In this document: one piece after another, positions 43,527-52,041 of the stretch
Numbering within the stretch: the stretch's first letter is position 1
Layout: each line of letters starts with the position of its first letter
Assembly (NCBI RefSeq): GCF_046764005.1
Contig: NZ_JBKOFW010000002.1
Coordinates: forward strand, 124,001-188,000
Length of the DNA stretch: 64,000 bases
Source of the DNA: Oryzobacter faecalis
GTDB taxonomy: Bacteria; Actinomycetota; Actinomycetes; Actinomycetales; Dermatophilaceae
Direction of reading: 5' to 3'
Program-made: the position numbers and the translations under genes
The notes under the pieces: generated by a model
What the model saw: the letters and a program-made list of their open reading frames with translations, nothing else
What the model was told of the DNA's origin: nothing
The model's database searches: none

Positions 43527-44512
43527 GACTCGCTCCTTCGCGCGCGGGGGTCGAGGACGCCGTACAGCAGGTCGGCGACGAGGTTGGCCACGAGGACGCC
43601 CACCGTCGTGAGGAGCATCAGCGTCTGCAGCAGGGGGTAGTCCTTGGCGCCGACCGCCTCGCCCATGAGGCGCCCGAGGCCGGGGTAGTCGAAGACGGTC
43701 TCGACGAGGATGGCGCCGGCGAGGACGCTGCCGAGGGCGAGGGCGAAGCCGGTGACGCTGGGCAGCAGGGCGTTGCGCGCCGCGTACCGCAGGGCGACGC
43801 GGCGGTCGGGCAGGCCCTTGGCCCGCGCGAGGCGGATGTAGTCCTCGCCGAGGTTCATGATCATCGTGTTGCGCATCCCGAGCACCCAGCCGACGGGCGC
43901 GACGATGAGCAGCGACAGCGCCGGGAGGACCGAGTGCGTCAGCGCCTCCTGGATGAAGGGGCCGTTGAACCCCGGTGTCGCCGCGGAGTACCCACCCGAC
44001 GTCGGCAGCCACCCGAGGGTGTAGCCGAAGACGTAGAGCAGGAGCAGCGCGATCCAGAACGGCTGGAGGGTGCCGAGGAACGTCGAGCCGAGGGTGATGA
44101 CGGAGTCGAGCCGCCCGTTGCGGCGCCACGCGGCGTAGGTGCCGAGGACGATGCCGATGACGAACGCGAGCACCTGGGTGACGACGACGAGGACGACCGT
44201 CCACCAGATCGCCTGGCCGATGACCTCGCTCACCGGGAACGGGTAGTAGGTGTAGCTGAGGCCGAAGTCGCCCCGCGTGAGGTCGGCGAGGTAGGCGGTG
44301 TACTGCTCCCACAGCGAACCGTCAGGGGTGCCGAGCATCGCCCGCATGGCCTGCACCTGCGCGGGGTCGAGGGCGTTGTCCTTGCCGGAGAGCCGTCGCA
44401 CCATGAGCTCCGCCGGGTCCCCGGGCTGGATCCTGGGGATGAGGAAGTTCAAGGTGACGACGGCCCAGAGGGTGGCGAGGAAGAAGCCCACCTTTCGGGC
44501 GAAGTACTTCAT
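43523..44512 (-). CDS. ABC transporter permease (DppB/OppB-like)
   Basis: About 329 residues, six membrane segments. It has the OppB N-terminus (VTLNFLIPRIQPGDPAELMVRR), a periplasmic loop with YLADLTRGDFGLSYTYYPFPVSEVI, and the coupling motif NTMIMNLGEDYIRLARAKGLPDRRVALRYAARNALLPSVTGFALALG, ending with VFDYPGLGRLM. The ATG at 44512 (MKYFARK) is chosen; the longer frame is a basic extension through the hairpin. It follows the binding-protein gene after a 70-base spacer with a strong hairpin. Confidence 0.93.
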   Translation of the reverse strand: MKYFARKVGFFLATLWAVVTLNFLIPRIQPGDPAELMVRRLSGKDNALDPAQVQAMRAMLGTPDGSLWEQYTAYLADLTRGDFGLSYTYYPFPVSEVIGQAIWWTVVLVVVTQVLAFVIGIVLGTYAAWRRNGRLDSVITLGSTFLGTLQPFWIALLLLYVFGYTLGWLPTSGGYSAATPGFNGPFIQEALTHSVLPALSLLIVAPVGWVLGMRNTMIMNLGEDYIRLARAKGLPDRRVALRYAARNALLPSVTGFALALGSVLAGAILVETVFDYPGLGRLMGEAVGAKDYPLLQTLMLLTTVGVLVANLVADLLYGVLDPRARRSES

Positions 44513-44538
44513 GGTGCTCTCCGTCCTGGTCGTCGGCT

Positions 44539-44571
44539 CGTGCCGGGGCGTGGGTCGCACGCCCCGGCACG
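44539..44571. terminator. Strong intra-operon stem-loop between binding protein and permease genes
   Basis: A perfect 14-bp GC-rich stem (44539-44552 with 44558-44571, loop GGTCG) in the spacer. It is probably a partial terminator or a 3'-end protector of the binding-protein mRNA, giving more binding protein than permease. There is no T run. Confidence 0.65.
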
Positions 44572-44582
44572 GGCTCAGTCCG

Positions 44583-46262
44583 TCACTTCGGCGCGGTCAG
44601 CCGCGTGAGGACGAGGAGCCGGTCGTCCGACGGGTTCGCGTACGGGTCCTCCTCGCTCGGCCAGCCGGTCGCCTTGTCGGTGCGGTAGATGAGGCGGGTG
44701 GGCGCGTAGATGAGCGAGGTCACCGGGTACTGCGTCATCATCACGTCGACGAGCTTGCCGACCTCGGCGCGCTGGGTCTCCTCGTCGGTGGCCGCACCGA
44801 GCGCGGCCACGGTGGCGTCGACGGTCGGGTCGGAGAAGCGGCCGACGTTGGGCAGGATCTCCTTCTCGGTCGGGACCTGCTTGCTCGACAGCTTGGCGCC
44901 GATGTTCCGGGCGAGCTCGCAGCCACCGTGCAGGTACTCGAGGAGGACCTGGAACTCGCCGGTCTTCTTCTGGTCGTCGATCGCCTCGGGGGCGGACGCG
45001 GTGACCTTCGTCGCCACGCCGACCTCGTTGAGGCCCTTGGCGACGACGTCGGCGATGGCCTGGTAGTCGATCCAGCCGGCCTGCACCGAGAAGTTCACGG
45101 CCAGCGGCGACCCGTCGGGGAGGGTGCGCTTGCCGTCGGCGCCCTTGGCGTACCCGGCGGCGTCGAGCAGCTGTCCGGCCTTGGCGGTGTCGTAGGGGAG
45201 GACGGTCTCCTTGCCCTGGTACTGGTCCGGGAGGAGCTTGTCCATCGAGGGCAGCTTGAGGCCGGTCTGGCTCGCCGGCTTCATGACCCCGTAGGTGGCC
45301 TTCGTCGACATGGCCTCCTTGTCCATGGCGTACGAGATCGCCTCGCGGAACTTCGGGTCGTCGAACGGCTTCTTCTCGAGGTTGCCGGTGAGGACGGTCA
45401 TCCCGTTCGGCGCGTAGTAGAACTTGTTCGTCTTCGGGTCGGCCGAGACGAAGGTCTTCTCGGGGTTCGGGATCTCACCCCAGTAGGCGTCCAGCTCGCC
45501 GGCGCGGAGCTTGAGGGCGGCCTGGGAGGCGTCGTACTGGCCCTCCTGGACGATCTTGTTCACCTTGACCTTGTCGGCCTGCCAGTAGTCCGGGCGGCGG
45601 TCGAGGACGAGGCGGCGGCCGTTGAACGAACCGAGCGCGTACGGGCCCGTCGACACGGGCTTCTTGTCGATGTACTTGGTGGGGTCGCCGACCTTGGAGT
45701 ACACGTGCTCGGGGAGCATCTTCTGCTTGATGATCTCGTCGTACTTCGCGGCAGCGTTGCCGGAGAACGACATCGTCACCGTGTTGCCCTCGGCGGTGAC
45801 GGAGGTCGCAGGGGCGCCGAACGTCTCGCTCCACACGCCGGCCTTGTCCATGCCCGGGTACTGCTTGGCGAGGTTGAAGGTGAAGGCGACGTCCTTCGCG
45901 GTGAACGGCTTGCCGTCGCTCCACTTCACCCCGTCGCGCACCTCGATGACGAGGGTCTTGTCATCGCTCCACTCGGCCTTCGTCGCGAGCCAGGGGGTCT
46001 CCTCGCACGACAGGCCGTTCTTGATGATGAGCGGCTCGTAGAGCCAGAACGTCGTCAACGGGTTCGGGGAGTAGGGGTTGAAGTTCCCGAGCCCACCGAC
46101 CGCGCCCTGGACCTCGGCGGGGAAGGTCAGCTGGGCCACCGTGCCCCCGGCGCCCGTTGCGGAGCCGCCGTCGGTCGTGCCACCTCCCCCCGAGCACGCG
46201 GCGAGGGCGAGGCTCGCGAGCAGGCCGCCGGCGGCGGCGAGGGACGTCGATCGAGTCAGCAT
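44583..46262 (-). CDS. Lipoprotein substrate-binding protein, SBP_bac_5 family (probable beta-glucan oligosaccharide binder)
   Basis: About 559 residues. A lipoprotein signal peptide ends LALAAC with Cys23. The mature chain shows the family 5 layout: LYEPLIIKNG, LVIEVRDGVKWSDGKPFTAKDVAFTFNL, TGPYALGSF, DYW, PFDDPKFREAISYAMDKEAM and GELDAYWGE. Family 5 proteins bind peptides, nickel or oligosaccharides, including beta-glucosides in Thermotoga and relatives. Here it is first in the leftward operon, divergent from three beta-glucan enzymes, so oligosaccharide binding is the better guess. AGGAGG precedes the ATG. Confidence 0.9.
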   Translation of the reverse strand: MLTRSTSLAAAGGLLASLALAACSGGGGTTDGGSATGAGGTVAQLTFPAEVQGAVGGLGNFNPYSPNPLTTFWLYEPLIIKNGLSCEETPWLATKAEWSDDKTLVIEVRDGVKWSDGKPFTAKDVAFTFNLAKQYPGMDKAGVWSETFGAPATSVTAEGNTVTMSFSGNAAAKYDEIIKQKMLPEHVYSKVGDPTKYIDKKPVSTGPYALGSFNGRRLVLDRRPDYWQADKVKVNKIVQEGQYDASQAALKLRAGELDAYWGEIPNPEKTFVSADPKTNKFYYAPNGMTVLTGNLEKKPFDDPKFREAISYAMDKEAMSTKATYGVMKPASQTGLKLPSMDKLLPDQYQGKETVLPYDTAKAGQLLDAAGYAKGADGKRTLPDGSPLAVNFSVQAGWIDYQAIADVVAKGLNEVGVATKVTASAPEAIDDQKKTGEFQVLLEYLHGGCELARNIGAKLSSKQVPTEKEILPNVGRFSDPTVDATVAALGAATDEETQRAEVGKLVDVMMTQYPVTSLIYAPTRLIYRTDKATGWPSEEDPYANPSDDRLLVLTRLTAPK

Positions 46263-46330
46263 CGTTGCAGACCTCCTGAGGCGGGTTGACGGGCGCCAAC
46301 GTAGGTGCCCGGGAGGCTCCTGCGGGGTCT

Positions 46331-46392
46331 GTGGAACCATGAAACTACTTTCATTGGACACCACTGTTTTCATTTGTTTTCAAGGGTTTTCG
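46331..46392. promoter_or_regulatory. AT-rich divergent control region with dyad and phased TTTTC repeats
   Basis: ATGAAACTACTTTCAT (46339-46354) is a dyad with arms ATGAAA/TTTCAT, and weaker outer symmetry runs from GTGG at 46331 to CCAC at 46364. Beside it TTTTC recurs at 46367, 46377 and 46387, exactly ten bases apart. It lies between the divergent binding-protein and GH94 genes and is the clearest operator candidate for the LacI protein. The dyad centre is TA rather than the CG usual in LacI operators. Confidence 0.6.
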
Positions 46393-46440
46393 CGGTGCAC
46401 TGGCTCTCCGCCCGCTGGTAGGACAGGGGACGTGCACGAG

Positions 46441-49400
46441 ATGACGACGGTCCAGGTCCCGGCGCCGAGGCCCCGGGTCGACAGCGCCCAGGGGCTCACG
46501 GCGGAGTTCACGACGAACGGGTCACCCGCCCGCTTCGAGGCCTTCGGGCAGAGCCTGCTGCTCTACCCGGCGCGCGAGATGGAGCCCGGCCCGGCCGGCC
46601 TCTTCCTGCGCATCCTCGAGCGCGACCGGGTGAGCTGGACCCCGCTCCTCGGCCCGGCCTCGCAGGGGGTCGTCACCGCCGGCGGGAGCACCGTCCGGGT
46701 CAGCGGCTCGTGGTCCGGCCTGGAGTGGGCGGCCACCTTCCGCACCGGTTCCGACCGCACCGTCGAGGGGGCGCCCGCGACCGGTGCCCACGCCTCGTGG
46801 CGCTGGGACGTCGAGGTCGAGAACACCGGCGACCGCGAGCTCGTGGTCGACGTCGTGCACACCCACGACCCGGCCCTCGCCCCGCCGGGGGCCGTCGCCA
46901 CCAACGAGTACTACGTCGCCCAGTACCTCGACGTCTCCCCCCTCGCCACCTCGCGCGGCACCGCCCTCGCCGTCCGCCAGAACATGCCGGGCGCCTCGGT
47001 GCCGTGGCTCGTCATCGGGGCGCTGCGCCACGGGTCGGGGTGGGCCACCGACGCGCTCCAGGTCGTCGAGCGCACCCCGGAGGGCACCCGCTGGTGCGGC
47101 CTCGACCGGCCGACGCTGCCCTCGACGCGGCTCCAGCACGAGCACACCCTCGTCGTCCTCCAGGACGAACCCGCCCCACTGGCGCCCGGGGCGACGCACC
47201 GCACCGGCTTCGCCGGTGTCGTCGTCGCCGACCACCCGGACGCGACCGGCCCGGAGGACGCCCGGTGGCTCGCCCTGGCCGTCGCCGAGACCGCACCGAC
47301 GGGTGGCGACGAGGACCTTCCCGCCGGTGGCTCGCCCGTCGTGCCCACCCTGCTCGCCGGGTCCCCGACGCTCGACTCGCGCCCGCTGACCACCGACGAG
47401 CTCGCCTCCCTCGGCCTCGCCCCCGCCGGTGACGTCGAGGCCTCCCCGGGCGGCGAGCCGTGGGCGTGGTCCGCCGCCGACGGGCACGTCGTGCTCGCGG
47501 CCAAGGAGCTGGCGGTGCTCCGCCCGCACGGGCACCTGCTGCGCACCGGCGCAAGCCTCGAGCCCGACCCCGGCGACCTCACGACGACCGTGTGGATGGA
47601 CGGCACCTTCCTCTCCCAGGTCACCCGCGGGCACGTCGGGCGCGACCCGCTGCTGACCGGTCGGCGGTCCTACGTCGGCCTCCACCGCGCCCACGGCGCG
47701 CGCGTCCTCGTCGGCACCGACGACGGCTGGCGCCTGCTCGGCACCCCCTCGGCGTGGCGTGTCGGCCTCGACGGGTGCACGTGGGTCTACGCGAGCGGAG
47801 ACCTCGTCCTCGAGGTGTCGACGACGGCCCCGGCCGACCGCCACGAGCTGACGCTCGCCGTGCGGGTGCGCCGCGGCACCCCCCGCGCCCTCCTCGTCGC
47901 CCTCGCGACGGCGGGTGAGCAGGACACCGTCGCCGACGGATCCACCGCCCTGACCGTCGGTGGTGCCGACAGGTGGCGGGTCGGCTGGGACGGCGCGCCG
48001 ACCACCGTCGGGGACGACGCCGTGCTTCACGCCGACCGGCTCCCGCGCGACCCCTCCTGGGTCACCCTCTCGGTCGACCCGACCCGGGTCTGGACGATGC
48101 AGCTGACAGCCCTCGCCGACGCCGCAGGCACCGCACCGGCGACCCGAACCCCGTTCTGGGACAGTGCGGCCCGCACCCTCGACCTCACCGCCGCGAACGC
48201 GCCCGCCGACCGCACCGCACTCCTCGAGCCCATCCGCGGGGCGCTGCCGTGGTTCGCCCACGACGCCCTCGTCCACTACCTCTCTCCGCGCGGCCTCGAG
48301 CAGTACACCGGCGGCGGCTGGGGGACGCGCGACGTGTGCCAGGGTCCGGTCGGCCTCCTCACCGCGCTCGACCGCCAGGACGTCGTCCGCGGGCTCCTGG
48401 GCCGGGTCTTCCGGGCCCAGAACGCGCGCGGTGACTGGCCGCAGGCCTTCGAGTTCCTGCCACCGCTGCCCACCGCCGGGCAGGCCGACTCCCACGGCGA
48501 CGTCGTGTTCTGGCCCCTCCTCGCGACCGGTGACCACCTCCTCACGAGCGGTGCGGCCGACCTGCTCGACGTCGTGGTCCCGCTCGTCGACGACGACGGC
48601 CTCACCGAGCCGCTGCCGGTCGCCGACCACCTCGCCCGCGCGCTCGACCGCATCGAGGCCGGGACCGTCGCGGGCAGCCCCCTGCCCGCCTACGGCCACG
48701 GCGACTGGAACGACTCGCTGCAGCCCGCCGACCGGCACCTCGCCGAGAACCTCGTCTCGGTGTGGACCTCGGTGCTCCAGACCCAGGCACTGCGCACCCT
48801 CGCCGCCGGCCTGCGCGCCGTCGACGCCGAGCCGGAGCTGCGCGAGCGGGCCGCGGCCCTCGCCGACGCGACCGAGGACGCCATCCACCGCGAGCTGCTC
48901 GTCGACGACGTGCTGCCCGGGTACGTCCTCCACGGCGACGACGGCACCCGCGAGCCGCTCGTCCACCCGCGTGACGACCGCACCGGGCTCACCTACGGTG
49001 TGCTGCCGTGGATCCACGCGATCAGCGCCGACCTGCTCACCTCGGAGCAGGCCGAGCACCACCTCGCGCTCATCGACGAACACCTCCTCGGGCCCGACGG
49101 CGCCCGGCTGTTCGACCGGCCGGTGGCCTACACCGGGGGACCCATGGCGGTGTTCCAGCGGGCCGAGGCCAGCACCTTCTGGGGGCGCGAGATCGGCCTC
49201 ATGTACGTCCACGCACACCTGCGGTACGCCGAGGCGCTGGCCCGCGTCGGCCACGGCGAGCGGCTGCTGCGCGCCCTCGCGCAGGCGACCCCACGGGGCG
49301 CGGTCGACCTCGTCGACCCCGCGCGACCACGCCAGTCGACCACCTACTTCTCGTCCTCCGACGCCGCGTTCGCCGACCGCGCCGAGGCGTCCGAGCGGTA

Positions 49401-49797
49401 CGCCGACCTCATGGCGGGCGAGGTGCCGATCGAGGGCGGCTGGCGGGTCTACTCCTCGGGGCCGGGCCTGTTCCTCCGGCTCGTCGTCGAGGCGTTCCTC
49501 GGCGTGCGCCGCCGGGGCGCCCGCGTCGAGCTCGACCCGGTCGTCGACCCGGCGGTCGGCGAGCTGCACGCCACCGTCCCCTTCGACGGCGGCACGCTCG
49601 ACGTCCTCGTCCGCCCCGGCGGGACCGGCCACGGCGTCACCCGCGTCTCGACCCGCTTCGGCCACCTCGCGACGACCCCGCTCGACAACCCCTACCGCCA
49701 CGGCGGGGTGTCGGTCGACCTCGCGGACCTGCGGGCCGCGGTGGCCGCCCGGACCCCGGCCGACGGCCGCCCCGACGTCGTCGTCGAGACCCGTTGA
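46441..49797 (+). CDS. GH94 1,2-beta-oligoglucan phosphorylase-like enzyme
   Basis: About 1118 residues, the long size of 1,2-beta-oligoglucan phosphorylase (SOGP) and larger than cellobiose phosphorylase. After an N-terminal beta-sandwich part (ELVVDVVHTHDPALAP, NEYYVAQYLDVSPL) comes the (alpha/alpha)6 catalytic domain with HYLSPRGLEQYTGGGWGTRDVCQGPVGLL, GDVVFWPLLATG and YGHGDWNDSLQPADR, whose Asp758 is the predicted general acid. GH94 enzymes split a beta-glucosidic bond with phosphate and release sugar-1-phosphate, here alpha-glucose-1-phosphate from beta-1,2-gluco-oligosaccharides if the family reading holds. There is no signal peptide. The ATG at 46441 is used; an in-frame GTG at 46432 is possible. 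GH3 follows two bases later. Confidence 0.88.
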   Translation: MTTVQVPAPRPRVDSAQGLTAEFTTNGSPARFEAFGQSLLLYPAREMEPGPAGLFLRILERDRVSWTPLLGPASQGVVTAGGSTVRVSGSWSGLEWAATFRTGSDRTVEGAPATGAHASWRWDVEVENTGDRELVVDVVHTHDPALAPPGAVATNEYYVAQYLDVSPLATSRGTALAVRQNMPGASVPWLVIGALRHGSGWATDALQVVERTPEGTRWCGLDRPTLPSTRLQHEHTLVVLQDEPAPLAPGATHRTGFAGVVVADHPDATGPEDARWLALAVAETAPTGGDEDLPAGGSPVVPTLLAGSPTLDSRPLTTDELASLGLAPAGDVEASPGGEPWAWSAADGHVVLAAKELAVLRPHGHLLRTGASLEPDPGDLTTTVWMDGTFLSQVTRGHVGRDPLLTGRRSYVGLHRAHGARVLVGTDDGWRLLGTPSAWRVGLDGCTWVYASGDLVLEVSTTAPADRHELTLAVRVRRGTPRALLVALATAGEQDTVADGSTALTVGGADRWRVGWDGAPTTVGDDAVLHADRLPRDPSWVTLSVDPTRVWTMQLTALADAAGTAPATRTPFWDSAARTLDLTAANAPADRTALLEPIRGALPWFAHDALVHYLSPRGLEQYTGGGWGTRDVCQGPVGLLTALDRQDVVRGLLGRVFRAQNARGDWPQAFEFLPPLPTAGQADSHGDVVFWPLLATGDHLLTSGAADLLDVVVPLVDDDGLTEPLPVADHLARALDRIEAGTVAGSPLPAYGHGDWNDSLQPADRHLAENLVSVWTSVLQTQALRTLAAGLRAVDAEPELRERAAALADATEDAIHRELLVDDVLPGYVLHGDDGTREPLVHPRDDRTGLTYGVLPWIHAISADLLTSEQAEHHLALIDEHLLGPDGARLFDRPVAYTGGPMAVFQRAEASTFWGREIGLMYVHAHLRYAEALARVGHGERLLRALAQATPRGAVDLVDPARPRQSTTYFSSSDAAFADRAEASERYADLMAGEVPIEGGWRVYSSGPGLFLRLVVEAFLGVRRRGARVELDPVVDPAVGELHATVPFDGGTLDVLVRPGGTGHGVTRVSTRFGHLATTPLDNPYRHGGVSVDLADLRAAVAARTPADGRPDVVVETR

Positions 49798-49799
49798 CG

Positions 49800-51986
49800 A
49801 TGCCGGAGCCCGCCCGACGTCCGTGGCTCGACGCCACCCTCGGGGTGGAGGAACGCGTCGAGGCCCTGCTCGCCGCGATGACCCTCGAGGAGAAGGTCGG
49901 CCAGACCCACCAGGTCGCCAACCTCACGCCGGAGGACGTCGCCGCCATCCGCGCGGGCGGGGTCTCCTCCAGCCTCTTCGCGTCCGGCGCCCACGCCGGG
50001 AACGAGCGCGACGAGGGCGTCCTCGTCACGAACATCGACGCCGTCCAGCGGGTCGCCGTCGAGGAGAGCCGCCTCGGCGTCCCCCTGCTCTTCGGTCGCG
50101 ACGTCATCCACGGCCACCGCACGGTCTTCCCGATCCCGCTGGGGGTCGCCGCGTCGTTCGACGCCCCGCTGGCCGAGGAGTCCGCACGCATCGCCGCCGA
50201 GGAGGCGACGCTCGAGGGGGTCGCCTGGACGTTCGCGCCGATGATGGACATCTCGGAGGAGCCGCGATGGGGGCGGGTCGCCGAGTCGCTCGGCGAGCAG
50301 CCGGTCCTCGCCGGTCGGCTCGCGGCGGCCCTGGTCCGCGGCTTCCAGGGCGAGGACGTGGCCGACCGGCGCCGCCTCGCCTCGTGCGCCAAGCACTTCG
50401 TCGGCTACGGCCTGTCGGCCGGTGGCCGCGACTACGACACCGTGACCGTCGGTGAGAACACCCTGCGCAACCTCCACCTGCGCCCCTTCAAGGCGGCGGT
50501 CGAAGCGGGCGTCACGACGGTCATGGCGTCCTTCAACGACGTCGACGGCACGCCGGTGCACGCCCACCGCCGGCTCCTGCGGGACGTCCTCAAGGGCGAG
50601 TGGGGCTTCGACGGCGTCGTCGTGGCCGACTGGAACGGCGTCGGGCAGCTGGTCCGCCAGGGCGTCGCGGGCGATCTGCGGGAGGCCGCCCGGCGCGCCA
50701 TCGAGGCCGGTGTCGACCTCGACATGTGCGGGGGCGCGTACACCGCGCACCTCGCCGACCTCGTCCGTTCCGGGGAGGTCGACGAGGCGCTGCTCGACGA
50801 CGCGGTGCGCCGTGTCCTGCGGCTGAAGCTCCGGCTCGGCCTCTTCGAGCACCCGTACGCCGGCGACCTCGAGGGCTCGCCGGCCCCGACCGCCGCCACC
50901 CGCGCCCTCGCGCTGCGAGCCGCGGAGGCCGCGCACGTCCTCGTCCACAACGACGGGGTCCTGCCACTCGGCGGGCACTCGGGCCGCGTCCTCGTCACCG
51001 GCCCGTTCGTCGACGACGGCGACGCCCTCCTCGGCACGTGGGTCCTCGACGGCCTCGGCGAGGAGGTCGTGACGCCCGCTGACGCCCTCCGGGCACGGTT
51101 CCAGGAGGCCGAGGGGGTGCGGCACGGCGAGCGCCTCGACGTCATCGACGGTCGGTTCAGCGACCAGGTGCTCGAGGTCGCCCGGCGGGCCGACACCGCC
51201 GTGATGCTCCTCGGCGAGCACCGGGGCCGCTCGGGGGAGGACCGCTGCGTCACCGACATCGGCCTGCCCCCGGGCCAGCTCGACGTGCTGCGGCACGTCG
51301 CCGCGTTGGGGAAGCCCCTCGTCGCGGTCGTCTACACCGGGCGACCGCTGGACCTCACCGAGGTGCTCGACCTCGCCTCGGCGGTCGTCGTCGTGTGGCA
51401 CCCGGGGATCGAGGCCGGCACGGCGCTCGCCCGCGTCCTCACCGGTGACGTCGAGCCCCACGGCCGCCTCCCGATGACGTTCCCGCTGTCGACGGGGCAC
51501 GTCCCGACGAGCACCCACCAGAGGCCGACCGGCCGACCGATCCCCGTGGAGCGCGACCGGTGGGAGGGGCGGTACCTCGACGCGCTGACGCACCCGCGGC
51601 TGCCCTTCGGGCGCGGGCTGTCGTACACGACGCTCGAGTACGGCGACCCCGTCCTGTCCTCGCCGATGCTGTCGCGCGGGGGCGGCACGGCCTCGGTGAC
51701 CGTCCGTGTCACGAACACCGGCCCGCGACCCTGCCGCGAGGTCGTCCAGCTCTACGCGCACGACCCGGTCGCCGACGTCACCCGCCCCGAGGTCGAGCTC
51801 GTCGACTGGCGCGCGGTCGACCTCGCCGCCGGGGAGTCCGCGGAGGTCGAGCTCGCCGTCACGGCGGCTGACTTCGCGTACACGGGCAGCGACCTCACCG
51901 AACGCGTCGACACCGGGGAGGTCGTCCTCCTCACCGGCCCCGACGCCGCGACCCTGCGCCCCGTCAGCCTCCTCGTCACGCCCTGA
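49800..51986 (+). CDS. GH3 beta-glucosidase
   Basis: About 728 residues in three parts: a TIM barrel (MTLEEKVGQTHQVA, LLFGRDVIHGHRTVFPIPLG, AKHFVGYG, nucleophile Asp277 in GVVVADWNGVGQ), an alpha/beta sandwich (AVMLLGEHRGRSGEDRC, VAVVYTGRPLDL, VWHPGIEAGTALARVLTGDVEPHGRLPMTFP) and a fibronectin-III-like end (VTVRVTNTGPRPCREVVQLY). It cleaves terminal beta-glucose; sophorose is the expected substrate because in Listeria a GH3 enzyme acting on sophorose adjoins SOGP (from memory). There is no signal peptide. It starts two bases after the GH94 stop, so the two are coupled. Confidence 0.92.
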   Translation: MPEPARRPWLDATLGVEERVEALLAAMTLEEKVGQTHQVANLTPEDVAAIRAGGVSSSLFASGAHAGNERDEGVLVTNIDAVQRVAVEESRLGVPLLFGRDVIHGHRTVFPIPLGVAASFDAPLAEESARIAAEEATLEGVAWTFAPMMDISEEPRWGRVAESLGEQPVLAGRLAAALVRGFQGEDVADRRRLASCAKHFVGYGLSAGGRDYDTVTVGENTLRNLHLRPFKAAVEAGVTTVMASFNDVDGTPVHAHRRLLRDVLKGEWGFDGVVVADWNGVGQLVRQGVAGDLREAARRAIEAGVDLDMCGGAYTAHLADLVRSGEVDEALLDDAVRRVLRLKLRLGLFEHPYAGDLEGSPAPTAATRALALRAAEAAHVLVHNDGVLPLGGHSGRVLVTGPFVDDGDALLGTWVLDGLGEEVVTPADALRARFQEAEGVRHGERLDVIDGRFSDQVLEVARRADTAVMLLGEHRGRSGEDRCVTDIGLPPGQLDVLRHVAALGKPLVAVVYTGRPLDLTEVLDLASAVVVVWHPGIEAGTALARVLTGDVEPHGRLPMTFPLSTGHVPTSTHQRPTGRPIPVERDRWEGRYLDALTHPRLPFGRGLSYTTLEYGDPVLSSPMLSRGGGTASVTVRVTNTGPRPCREVVQLYAHDPVADVTRPEVELVDWRAVDLAAGESAEVELAVTAADFAYTGSDLTERVDTGEVVLLTGPDAATLRPVSLLVTP

Positions 51987-52041
51987 CCCGCCCCGGACGC
52001 CCGACCGACCGCACCACCCACCCCCTGCCCAGGAGACCCCC

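Noticed and set aside
40680..43640. 986-residue ORF on the plus strand opposite the ABC transporter genes
   Set aside because: Composition is Arg/Asp/Gly-rich low complexity and it spans several clear minus-strand genes.
40710..46262. Ordinary dipeptide uptake operon
   Set aside because: Flanked on both sides, with tight gene spacing and a shared divergent promoter region, by glucan enzymes and a LacI-type sugar regulator; no peptidase is present.
46522..49701. 1059-residue ORF on the minus strand opposite the GH94 gene
   Set aside because: Shadow of the GH94 coding sequence in a G+C-rich genome: low-complexity Gly/Arg/Val composition with no domain, whereas the plus strand has complete GH94 motifs.
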